Shown: piece by piece, positions 1-4,986 of the stretch
Layout of the letters: the number at the start of each line of letters is the position of its first letter
Numbering within the stretch: the stretch's first letter is position 1
Virus record (IMG/VR): IMGVR_UViG_3300030060_000067
Location: 1-28,125 of that record
Source: a virus
Length of the DNA stretch: 28,125 nucleotides
Reading direction: 5' to 3' (one strand)
Notes under the pieces: model-generated
Told to the model about the DNA's origin: nothing
The model's database searches: none
What the model saw: the letters and a program-made list of their open reading frames with translations, nothing else
Made by a program: the position numbers and the translations under genes

Positions 1-1
1 C

Positions 2-33
2 TGGCGGTGGTCGTGGTTAATGTGTGGCCGCCA
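2..33 (+). other. 6-bp hairpin at window start
   Basis: TGGCGG at 2-7 pairs with CCGCCA at 28-33 around a 20-nt loop. No T-run follows directly, so it is not a clear intrinsic terminator. The frame beginning at base 3 reads GGGRG and stops at 18-20, which could be the last codons of a gene to the left, but six codons cannot show that. Confidence 0.3.
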
Positions 34-43
34 TTAGTTGTAT

Positions 44-66
44 TCTGTACGACCTCTTATAACTTT
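44..66 (+). promoter_or_regulatory. Candidate T7-type phage promoter (TACGAC-N4-TATA)
   Basis: TACGAC at 48-53 is followed, after four bases, by TATA at 58-61. This is the same spacing as the T7 RNA polymerase promoter core (TACGAC-TCAC-TATA). The four spacer bases and the initiation region differ from T7. If it works, the transcript would begin near 62-66, directly at the inverted repeat 64-79. A divergent phage RNA polymerase would have to be encoded outside this window. The match is short and unproven. Confidence 0.3.
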
Positions 67-79
67 GCATTACTGCAAA
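64..79. repeat. Inverted repeat TTTGCA-N4-TGCAAA
   Basis: Perfect 6-bp arms (64-69 and 74-79) flank the 4-nt spacer TTAC. The layout matches the palindromes at 540-555 (TTTACA-N4-TGTAAA) and 3392-3407 (TTTACA-N4-TGCAAT). It could be an operator half-site pair or a 5-prime transcript hairpin directly after the candidate promoter at 44-66. Confidence 0.45.
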
Positions 80-158
80 TGAGATATTAATAAAACTTTA
101 CATTAGTTCTTTATTGCTATTCTCTGGCGGGTGCTTGCTTTTGTTTATGCTTGCCTGT

Positions 159-197
159 TTGCTGGCCTCCTGGACTGAATCCCAGGCAATCCAGCAA
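159..197 (+). ncRNA. GC-rich nested stem-loop in leader
   Basis: TTGCTGG (159-165) pairs with CCAGCAA (191-197). Inside it CCTGG (169-173) pairs with CCAGG (182-186), leaving an internal loop (CCT/CAAT) and an apical loop ACTGAATC. This gives twelve base pairs in 39 nt, in a stretch clearly richer in GC than the surrounding genome. It could be a structured RNA element, a processing site or a terminator for a gene to the left. The T-run at 207-211 lies about ten bases downstream, which is late for an intrinsic terminator. No known RNA family was recognised and it is not a tRNA. Confidence 0.4.
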
Positions 198-253
198 TTG
201 AGCACATTTTTAATATGATGCAGGCCAGCCACCCCAGGCCCTCCCCTCCCTTA

Positions 254-273
254 GTTGCATTAATGGTTGCAAA
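254..273. repeat. Inverted repeat GTTGCA-N8-TGCAAA
   Basis: TTGCA (255-259) and TGCAA (268-272) form complementary arms separated by eight bases. They use the same half-site as the palindrome at 64-79 with a wider spacer. An AT-rich stretch with TATAAA (276-281) follows, so a promoter here is possible but weak. Confidence 0.25.
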
Positions 274-307
274 TATATAAAAATCTTCTTTTTATAGAGG
301 ATTTCCA

Positions 308-353
308 GGGGGGCAATGGGGAAAAGTAGCCGAATCAGTATCGATAACCCCCC
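308..353 (+). other. G6/C6 long-range stem, with small hairpin downstream
   Basis: Six G (308-313) can pair with six C (348-353) around a 34-nt loop that contains the palindrome TATCGATA (340-347... on the C side of the loop). A second small hairpin, GCTTA/TAAGC with loop TCGAGG, lies at 392-407. Both fall inside the broken coding-like frame, so structure and coding interpretations compete. Confidence 0.2.
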
Positions 354-480
354 TTAATCGTGAGACCCAAAAAGGGATTATTACGAGAGAGGCTTATCGA
401 GGTAAGCTGAAAGAATATTGGTAGAGAAGGTATGTAAGGTTAAAGGTTATTTGAAGTTAATTCTCTGTAAGATTCTTGCC

Positions 481-495
481 TAAGGAATCTCCTTA
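481..495 (+). other. Tight 6-bp hairpin TAAGGA-ATC-TCCTTA
   Basis: Perfect 6-bp arms flank a 3-nt loop in the untranslated stretch before the first small ORF. One arm contains AGGA, a ribosome-binding-site-like sequence, but no ATG follows at a suitable distance. Between 425 and 539 I see no gene. Confidence 0.3.
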
Positions 496-539
496 ACGTC
501 TCTAATCTAAGCATGGTTTGCTAAAATGGCAAGTGTTGT

Positions 540-555
540 TTTACACAAATGTAAA
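540..555. repeat. Inverted repeat TTTACA-N4-TGTAAA before first small ORF
   Basis: Perfect 6-bp arms (540-545, 550-555) surround CAAA. It lies just before the first small gene of the cluster. It has the same architecture as 64-79 and 3392-3407, which suggests a shared regulatory site. It overlaps any translation initiated upstream of 575, which favours the 575 start for the downstream gene. Confidence 0.45.
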
Positions 556-574
556 TATGAAAGGATACAAGACG

Positions 575-796
575 ATGGAAACTGAGTTAGCGGAGTTTCA
601 GATTAACTATGGGAAGGAGGAGAAAGATTTAACACCGAAGGAGAGGTATAGTTACAAGAGAAGCATGAGAAGGATAAGAGCAAAGTATGGGATAACGGAT
701 GGATTAAGAGCAGATAGAGAACAATTTAAAGAATATTTACGGAAGCGTAGAGAAGAGGATGCAAAACAGCGTCCAGGACGTTACTTTAGTAGATAG
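575..796 (+). CDS. Small charged hypothetical protein (73 aa)
   Basis: The protein has 73 residues from the ATG at 575. This start is chosen because AAGGA lies about ten bases upstream, while the in-frame ATG at 557 and the one at 518 have no ribosome site and overlap the palindrome at 540-555. The sequence is almost all charged or helix-forming. It has an acidic start (METELAEF), a basic middle (SYKRSMRRIRAKYG) and a basic tail (FKEYLRKRREED). There is no membrane segment, cysteine or recognisable enzyme motif. It is the first of five tiny genes leading into the terminase. A small nucleic-acid-binding or host-takeover protein is plausible by composition only. Function unknown. It ends with TAG. 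Confidence 0.6.
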   Translation: METELAEFQINYGKEEKDLTPKERYSYKRSMRRIRAKYGITDGLRADREQFKEYLRKRREEDAKQRPGRYFSR

Positions 797-813
797 ATAC
801 CTGTAACACTCTT

Positions 814-876
814 ATGGCCTACGGAAAACCAAAGAAAGTGAAGCCTTTAAAGAAAGTAAAAGGAGGTAAGAAGTAA
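814..876 (+). CDS. Tiny lysine-rich peptide (20 aa)
   Basis: A 20-codon ORF begins MAYGKPKKVK and ends KVKGGKK; nine of its residues are lysine. No clear ribosome site precedes the ATG. Its final codons contain the strong AGGAGG (861-866) that serves the next gene, and its stop overlaps the next start as TAATG. Very short Lys-rich peptides of this type accompany other small ORFs in marine podophages (family impression, not checked). It may be a real leader peptide or may simply reflect the ribosome site of the next gene. Confidence 0.4.
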   Translation: MAYGKPKKVKPLKKVKGGKK

Positions 877-992
877 TGCCGAAAGCAAAATATTCGGCAA
901 AGCAAAGAAAGCTTGCAGCTACAGCAGCACCTAAAGACAAGATTACAGGTGCAGATCTAAAAAAATTACGTTTTAAGAGGAAGAAAAAGTAA
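876..992 (+). CDS. Small basic hypothetical protein (38 aa)
   Basis: The protein has 38 residues, MPKAKYSAKQRKL at the start and LRFKRKKK at the end, and is strongly basic. AGGAGG at 861-866 sits nine bases before the ATG, one of the best ribosome sites in the window, so translation is likely. Both ends are TAATG junctions (876, 992), so it is probably coupled to its neighbours. Function unknown. The composition fits nucleic-acid binding or packing into the virion, but no domain is visible. Confidence 0.6.
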   Translation: MPKAKYSAKQRKLAATAAPKDKITGADLKKLRFKRKKK

Positions 993-1141
993 TGGCTAAA
1001 CGAGGACTTTATGCAAACATCCATGCAAAAAGAAAAAGGATTAAGGCTGGCTCTGGAGAAAAGATGAGAAAGCCTGGAAGTAAGGGAGCACCTACTGCTG
1101 CAAACTTTAAAAGAGCTGCAAAAACCGCTAAAAAGCGGTAA
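992..1141 (+). CDS. Conserved-type small basic phage protein (49 aa)
   Basis: The protein has 49 residues, beginning MAKRGLYANIHAKRKRI and continuing KAGSGEKMRKPGSKGAPTA. This pattern (RGLYANI, then a Lys/Arg-rich segment with GSGEKMRKPG) is one I recognise from many tailed phages, where it is annotated as hypothetical. No function is known to me. A ribosome site (GAGG at 977-980) lies about eleven bases before the ATG, and the start overlaps the previous stop (TAATG). It is rich in Lys, Gly and Ala, with no hydrophobic core, so it is probably disordered or folds on a partner such as nucleic acid. Confidence 0.75.
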   Translation: MAKRGLYANIHAKRKRIKAGSGEKMRKPGSKGAPTAANFKRAAKTAKKR

Positions 1142-1185
1142 TGTTTACATAACCCTTGTAGCTTGCTGCTTGGTCGTGGTCAGCG

Positions 1186-1225
1186 GGGGTTCTTCAAAAC
1201 CCCTTATTGCCTATGAGGGGTTTTG
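1186..1225 (+). terminator. Terminator-like hairpin with a competing upstream hairpin
   Basis: CAAAACCCCT (1195-1204) pairs with AGGGGTTTTG (1216-1225), a 10-bp stem that could be lengthened by a G-T pair; a T-rich tract follows (TTGTATTTAATTT). This resembles an intrinsic terminator after the small basic ORFs. The same AACCCC (1198-1203) can instead pair with GGGGTT at 1186-1191, so the two hairpins exclude each other, as in an attenuator. No gene lies between 1142 and 1248. Confidence 0.5.
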
Positions 1226-1248
1226 TTGTATTTAATTTATTAAAGATT

Positions 1249-1407
1249 ATGCCTTATTTAACAAACAATCAACGTCTTGATCTTGGTTTAGAAGGAGCAT
1301 GCGTTGTTAAGGATACTACCCTTAAAGCAAAAAAGCCTGCTAATTATTATGTACAGGATGCACCAGTGGTAGAAGAAAAGAAAAAAGAAGAAAAGAAGAG
1401 TGAATAA
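1249..1407 (+). CDS. Small hypothetical protein before large terminase (52 aa)
   Basis: The start at 1249 (MPYLTNNQRLDL) is preferred over the in-frame ATG at 1207, which lies inside the terminator-like hairpin. The resulting protein has 52 residues. It has a short ordered-looking N-terminus (NNQRLDLGLEGACVVKD) and a low-complexity acidic/basic tail (VVEEKKKEEKKSE). Its stop overlaps the terminase ATG as TAATG at 1405-1409, so the two are probably translationally coupled. The ribosome site is weak (AAAG at 1242-1245). Function unknown. Confidence 0.55.
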   Translation: MPYLTNNQRLDLGLEGACVVKDTTLKAKKPANYYVQDAPVVEEKKKEEKKSE

Positions 1408-3173
1408 TGCAAGAACTATGGGAGCCACTTCCTAAAGTTTTAAGAGATAGCTTTCCTAATTTCACTTGTTATCTATTAAGGGAATTAGGATTAGCTAATA
1501 CACCTACTCGTCAACAGTTAAAGGTATGTGAATGGATGCAAAATGGGCCTGATAAAAGCCTTACTGTTGCATTTCGTGGGTTAGGTAAATCAATTCTTGC
1601 GTCTTTTTATGCGTTATGGCGATTAAGAGTTGATCCGAATGAAAAAATTCTTGTTGTCTCAGCTACTGCTGTAAAAGCTACTGATTTTTCTGCTTTTATG
1701 TTGAGATGTATTGGTGAAATAGATATTCTTAACTGTCTTATGCCAGGTAATACCGATAGATTTAGTAATGTTGCTTTTGATGTCGCTCCAGGATCTAAAG
1801 AACAGTCTCCTTCTGTTAGATCAATGGGTATTATGGGTCAAACCACAGGTCAGCGTTGTACTTGTGCAATATTAGATGACGTTGAAACTTTAGCTAATGT
1901 CATAACACAATTAAAACAGGAAAGAGTTGCACATGCTGTTGAAGAAATACAGTCAATAATTAAACCTGAAGAAGGACAATTATTACCTCGTAAGATTTTA
2001 TATCTTGGTACACCTCATACAGAAACAAGTATATATTTACGTCTTGTGAGAGAAAGGAATTATTCTGCTCGTTACTGGCCTGCGTTGTATCCGAAGGAGT
2101 TGGATTGCTACGAGGGCAACCTCGATCCTACGATCCAGGAGGAGGTCATCTCTAACCCCAGCCTCGTGCATGAGCCTACAGATCCAGAACGGTTTGGTCA
2201 TGAAGATATTCTCCAGAGAAAAGCCTCTATGACTAAGGCTTCTTTTGAGTTGCAGTTCATGCTTAATACCAGATTAGCTAACTTAGATAGATTTCCAATA
2301 CGTCTTGGTGATCTTATGGTTATGGATATAGATGGTACTGCTTTACCTGAAACTGTGGTTTGGTCTAATCAACCTGATCAACGATTACAAGATTTAGTTT
2401 GTGTTGGTATGGGTTCTGACAGGTTTTATCACAAACCTATATTTCAAAATGGCTGGGTATCAAAACAAGAAGAATGGAGATGTGTGTTAGCAATAGATCC
2501 AGCAGGCCGAGGTCAAGATGAATTAGCTTGGGCTGTTGTCGCTGAATTAAACGGTAATATGTTTCTTTTAGAGTCAGGTGGCTCTACTCTTGGCTATGCA
2601 GATGAAGTTTTAAAATTTTTAGCTGATGTAGCACATAAATGGGATGTAAATTATGTAATTGCTGAATCTAATATGGGTGACGGCATGTTTTCTGCATTAC
2701 TTAAACCGCATTTATTAAGAACCCATCCTGTAACTATTGAAGAGGTTAGGCATAACATTAGAAAAGAGCATAGACTTTGTGATGTATTAGGCCCATTGAT
2801 ACAACAGCATAGATTAGTTGTTACAAGTAAAGTTATAAGAAATGATTACAGGTTACATGACGATGATCCTGAGCATGGTTACTCCAGGAGTTTATTTTTT
2901 CAGGCAAGTCGGCTTACCGCAGAAAAAGGATGCTTAAGTTTTGACGATAGATTAGATGCTTTAGCTATTGCATGTGGATTTTTTGTCGAATCTGCCGCAC
3001 AAGATCAAATTTTGGCACAAAAAGCCAGAACTGATGAATTAGCAGAAGCAGAATTAGATGCCTGGATGGATGAAACAGTAGGTTCTATTGATGCAATATG
3101 TATGGGTTGGACTAGAAAACCTATTACAGGTAAATCTTATGGCGGTGTTAAGAGGCTGACGGTGGGACAGTAA
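1407..3173 (+). CDS. terL: Terminase large subunit (T7 gp19-like)
   Basis: This is the ATP-driven DNA packaging motor and headful or end-cutting nuclease that docks on the portal. The length of 588 aa is close to T7 gp19 (586). The N-terminal ATPase has a Walker A-like FRGLGKS at 56-62, a Walker B AILDDVE at 154-160 and a coupling-type LYLGTP at 198-203. The C-terminal RNase H-like nuclease has the expected acidic residues: D364 in AIDPAGRG, E420 in VIAESNMG, and DDRLDAL at 513-519. The start overlaps the preceding stop (TAATG). The 3-prime end overlaps the convergent small terminase gene by 26 bp. Residues about 224-262 are encoded by an unusually GC-rich patch whose codon choice differs from the rest of the gene. 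Confidence 0.95.
   Translation: MQELWEPLPKVLRDSFPNFTCYLLRELGLANTPTRQQLKVCEWMQNGPDKSLTVAFRGLGKSILASFYALWRLRVDPNEKILVVSATAVKATDFSAFMLRCIGEIDILNCLMPGNTDRFSNVAFDVAPGSKEQSPSVRSMGIMGQTTGQRCTCAILDDVETLANVITQLKQERVAHAVEEIQSIIKPEEGQLLPRKILYLGTPHTETSIYLRLVRERNYSARYWPALYPKELDCYEGNLDPTIQEEVISNPSLVHEPTDPERFGHEDILQRKASMTKASFELQFMLNTRLANLDRFPIRLGDLMVMDIDGTALPETVVWSNQPDQRLQDLVCVGMGSDRFYHKPIFQNGWVSKQEEWRCVLAIDPAGRGQDELAWAVVAELNGNMFLLESGGSTLGYADEVLKFLADVAHKWDVNYVIAESNMGDGMFSALLKPHLLRTHPVTIEEVRHNIRKEHRLCDVLGPLIQQHRLVVTSKVIRNDYRLHDDDPEHGYSRSLFFQASRLTAEKGCLSFDDRLDALAIACGFFVESAAQDQILAQKARTDELAEAELDAWMDETVGSIDAICMGWTRKPITGKSYGGVKRLTVGQ
2078..2190 (+). other. GC-rich patch with foreign codon choice inside terL
   Basis: Within an AT-rich gene this stretch uses codons such as CTC, GTC, ATC, CCC, AGC and GAG repeatedly (residues about 224-262), while the flanks prefer TTA, GTT, ATT and GAA. 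The reading frame is intact. It may be a recombined segment or an embedded RNA or DNA signal. AGGAGG also occurs in the patch (2138-2143). Confidence 0.45.
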
Positions 3174-3387
3174 GAGGTACGACTTTATCTGCAAGGTTAG
3201 AAAAATCTAATTTATTTTTTAATTTTTTTAATGTACTGCCTTCTGCTGCTGTAGCAGTTACATTATTTTGCTTTAAAAGCTGCATTGCTTCTTGTCTTGC
3301 CTTACGATCTCCGTCTCTTAAATCTTCTAGTACTTGTTCTGCTACTAATTCGTGCATTTCTGCGTAAAGTTCTGATAATTCAGCCAT
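3148..3387 (-). CDS. terS: Terminase small subunit (T7 gp18-like), antisense
   Basis: The 79-aa product (T7 gp18 is 89 aa) resembles small terminases of T7-like podophages. It has an N-terminal helix with MHELVAEQVLEDLRDGD, then a KARQEAMQLLKQNNVTAT helix, then a loose Lys-rich C-terminus. In the family this protein recognises viral DNA and regulates the large subunit. It is the only minus-strand gene in the window. It converges on the large-subunit gene, overlapping its last 26 bp. Its start codon reads leftward from 3387 with no clear ribosome site; TGTAAA lies four bases before it on the coding strand. The assignment is by pattern and neighbourhood, not by a search. Confidence 0.8.
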   Translation of the reverse strand: MAELSELYAEMHELVAEQVLEDLRDGDRKARQEAMQLLKQNNVTATAAEGSTLKKLKNKLDFSNLADKVVPLTVPPSAS

Positions 3388-3482
3388 TTTGTTTACATAT
3401 ATGCAATATATTATTTATATTATGCCAAAAGGTTACATATTTCATGTAAAAAGGGTAATCTAAAGAGTATTACACCTCTGTA
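3388..3482. promoter_or_regulatory. Divergent spacer with two palindromes between terS and late genes
   Basis: This is the only divergent gene pair in the window, so both the leftward small terminase and the rightward structural genes could start here. It contains TTTACA-N4-TGCAAT (3392-3407) and the inverted repeat TTACAT-N5-ATGTAA (3433-3449), set in an extremely AT-rich stretch (3408-3422). Several -10-like hexamers exist on both strands, but none has a convincing -35, so I do not place an exact promoter. Confidence 0.45.
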
Positions 3483-3674
3483 ATGTCTTATTTTCCAACT
3501 ATTGATAAGAAATTACTTGCTGTTTTAGCAGAAAAGTTTCCAGATAAGTCACCAAGCCTTGATCTGAGTGACAAAGAGGTGTGGTTTAGAGCTGGTCAAG
3601 CATCTGTTGTTAGGTATTTGATAGCTCAACATGAAGCCCAAGAACAAAATCCTTTAAATTTGGAGGTTATCTGA
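3483..3674 (+). CDS. Small hypothetical protein upstream of the portal block (63 aa)
   Basis: The 63-residue protein begins MSYFPTIDKKLLAVLAEKFPDKSP and has a second helical segment WFRAGQASVVRYLIAQHEAQ. Short acidic/aromatic proteins starting with a YFPT-like motif occur near the portal in other marine T7-like phages (recognition from memory). No catalytic motif is visible. It is the first gene rightward of the divergent spacer and is joined to the next gene by a TGATG junction at 3672-3676, so they are probably cotranslated. Function unknown. Confidence 0.7.
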   Translation: MSYFPTIDKKLLAVLAEKFPDKSPSLDLSDKEVWFRAGQASVVRYLIAQHEAQEQNPLNLEVI

Positions 3675-4072
3675 TGTGTTTTGGTGGTGGTAGTCCAGGA
3701 ACAATCACAAAACCAGACTATAACGCTTATGACAAGCAGTTTGATTTGCAAAAAGAAGCAATTCAAGCACAAATGAATAATGAAACTATGTTGATACAAA
3801 ATCAATTAACAGCTTCATTACGAGAAAAACAAGATGTCTTGCAAGCGTTAAACACACAAAAACAGATAACAGCTAACAATGTTGATCGTCAGGTTAGGCA
3901 ATTAATGGCTTTAGCTGGGCCTCCACCTCCAGAGAAAAGTGCAGAACCACCAAAAATAGGTGCTGATGCAAGAGGAATTAAGGGAAAAGGTAGAAGTGGT
4001 TTGCGAATACGCAGAAAAACAGCTACAAAACAAGGTTCTGGTTCTGGTCTAAACCTCACTTACAACACTTAG
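3674..4072 (+). CDS. Met-Cys-Phe virion-associated-type protein A (gp6.7/7.3-like position)
   Basis: The 132-aa protein begins MCFGGGSPG. It has a Gln/Lys-rich coiled-coil-like helix (about residues 24-80), a Pro-rich hinge (AGPPPPEK) and a basic C-terminal tail with GLRIRRKTATKQ and SGSGLNL. It is the first of three tandem proteins with a Met-Cys start, a helical middle and a closing GxGxN motif. From memory, T7 gp6.7 also starts MCF and T7 gp7.3 ends in a similar Gly-Gly-Ile-Asn tail; both are minor virion proteins encoded just upstream of the portal, as here. It ends with TAG, one base out of register with the ending of its neighbour, suggesting an indel at the C-terminus. Confidence 0.65.
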   Translation: MCFGGGSPGTITKPDYNAYDKQFDLQKEAIQAQMNNETMLIQNQLTASLREKQDVLQALNTQKQITANNVDRQVRQLMALAGPPPPEKSAEPPKIGADARGIKGKGRSGLRIRRKTATKQGSGSGLNLTYNT

Positions 4073-4088
4073 GAGTTTAATTATGTGT
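4070..4088 (+). repeat. 19-nt direct repeat at MCF gene start, copy 1
   Basis: TAGGAGTTTAATTATGTGT covers the ribosome site and first codons of the second MCF gene. It is identical to 4468-4486 at the third gene. In this copy TAG is the stop of the preceding gene, whereas in copy 2 the same bases are read as part of ATA GGA GTT TAA. This is good evidence of tandem gene duplication. Confidence 0.85.
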
Positions 4089-4478
4089 TTTGGTACACCG
4101 CAAGCCCCAAATATTGTTTATAAAGGGCCAAGCGATGAAGAAATTGCAATGAACCAGGCTTCTTTAGATGCTTTTAAAGAGCAAATGGCTACACAGCAGC
4201 AAACTTTTCAGACACAATTACAGAGTCAAATTGATGCTGCTAATGCTCAAACAGCACAGCTCCAGGAACAACTTGGAAATGAACAAGCTGCTGCCGCTGC
4301 TGCCGCTGCTGCTCAACAAACTTCTACTTACGCTACAACGACTCAGCAGGCAGAATTACCAACAAATGCACAAACTACTGCTGCAAAACCTAAAAAAAAT
4401 AAACCTACAAAAACTTTAAAAATTAATAGATCATTAATGGCAGCTAGTGAAGGTGCTGGCCTTAACATAGGAGTTTAA
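4083..4478 (+). CDS. Met-Cys-Phe virion-associated-type protein B
   Basis: The 131-aa protein begins MCFGTPQAPNIVYKGPSDEE, followed by a long Gln/Ala-rich helix (about residues 22-80) with an alanine run, a Thr/Gln-rich linker and the ending LKINRSLMAASEGAGLNIGV. The ending resembles T7 gp7.3 (SL-V-RS-GGGINI, from memory). It is a paralogue of its two neighbours by layout. AGGAG at 4071-4075 lies seven bases before the ATG. The 19 bases around this start (4070-4088) are repeated exactly at the next gene start. A small ejected or tail-associated virion protein is the likely role. Confidence 0.65.
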   Translation: MCFGTPQAPNIVYKGPSDEEIAMNQASLDAFKEQMATQQQTFQTQLQSQIDAANAQTAQLQEQLGNEQAAAAAAAAAQQTSTYATTTQQAELPTNAQTTAAKPKKNKPTKTLKINRSLMAASEGAGLNIGV

Positions 4479-4486
4479 TTATGTGT
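4468..4486 (+). repeat. 19-nt direct repeat at MCF gene start, copy 2
   Basis: Identical to 4070-4088. It encodes the last codons (Gly-Val-stop, TAA at 4476-4478) of the second MCF gene and the ribosome site and start of the third. Confidence 0.85.
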
Positions 4487-4984
4487 GCACCAGCAGTAAT
4501 ACCAATAGCAAAATATGTTGGAGGGGCTTTAGCAGTAAATGAAGGAGTTAAAGCTGTAGAAAGAGAAAAACAACATCAAGTTGATAAAGCAGCAGCTAGA
4601 GCACAGGCAGAAGCAGATCGTTTAGCAGCACAAAAGAAAGCTGAATTGGAAAGGTTAAAGATACAAAGAGAGGCTACTGCTGCACAACAACAAGCTAGTT
4701 TACAAGCAATGCAGGCAGAGCAAGCACAAATAATTGAAGGGCAAAAATCACAAGCTGCAAGTTTAAGAGCAGAGCAAGAGCAAATATTAGGAGGTATAAG
4801 AGCTAGAGGACAAGCTGTTACTGGTTCTTTGAAAATATTATCTGAAGATCCAAGACGAGCACAAACAGCTCAAGTTGATACAAGAAACAAAACAAGGCGA
4901 GGTGCTAAAACTACACGCACATCATTAAAAATTGGTTCTGGCAGTCAGTCTGACGCTGGCTCTGGTGCAAACATTTCTGTCTAA
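4481..4984 (+). CDS. Met-Cys coiled-coil virion-associated-type protein C
   Basis: The 167-aa protein begins MCAPAVIPIAKYVGGAL, a short hydrophobic segment unlike the other two. It is followed by a very long Ala/Gln/Glu/Lys coiled-coil-like region (residues about 25-110) and a basic tail with TSLKIGSGSQSD ending GSGANISV. The tail aligns with the endings of the two upstream genes (LKI, then a Gly-rich stretch, N-I-x-V). AGGAG lies seven bases before the ATG. It stops two bases before the portal ATG. The hydrophobic start plus coiled coil would suit a membrane-contacting virion protein, but this is inference. Confidence 0.65.
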   Translation: MCAPAVIPIAKYVGGALAVNEGVKAVEREKQHQVDKAAARAQAEADRLAAQKKAELERLKIQREATAAQQQASLQAMQAEQAQIIEGQKSQAASLRAEQEQILGGIRARGQAVTGSLKILSEDPRRAQTAQVDTRNKTRRGAKTTRTSLKIGSGSQSDAGSGANISV

Positions 4985-4986
4985 TT

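Larger units (their letters stand above)
215..424 (+). pseudogene. Coding-like frame broken by one TAA
   Basis: One frame starts with two ATGs (215, 218) and reads 21 codons to a TAA at 278-280. It then continues in the same frame for 47 more codons to a TAG at 422-424. The second part looks like protein: it includes GFPGGQWGKVAES, then SITPLNRETQKG, and ends TREAYRGKLKEYW. It has no ATG, GTG or TTG of its own, so it cannot be translated independently. It may be a decayed gene, a gene whose 5-prime part was lost, or chance coding potential. The charged C-terminal end weakly recalls the neighbouring protein at 575-796 (REQFKEYLRKR). The family was not recognised. Confidence 0.3.

Noticed and set aside
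159-197. tRNA gene or phage attachment site in the leader
   Set aside because: The apical loop has eight bases and lacks the TTCRA pattern. No acceptor, D or anticodon arms can be built, and no integrase is present in the window.
812-1024. 70-aa minus-strand ORF over the tiny basic genes
   Set aside because: It is hydrophobic only because it mirrors A-rich Lys codons. The plus-strand ORFs have ribosome sites and chained junctions that explain the DNA better.
1207-1248. Upstream ATG start for the 52-aa protein
   Set aside because: It lies inside the terminator-like hairpin and has no ribosome site; the ATG at 1249 is a better start.
4070-4072. TAG recoded as a sense codon
   Set aside because: TAG ends at least two genes at natural protein endings (796, 4072), and reading through gives no sensible extension there.
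4168-4419. Overlapping plus-strand Leu-rich ORF inside the second MCF gene
   Set aside because: It arises from Gln/Ala codon runs (CAA, GCT) read in another frame, with no ribosome site.
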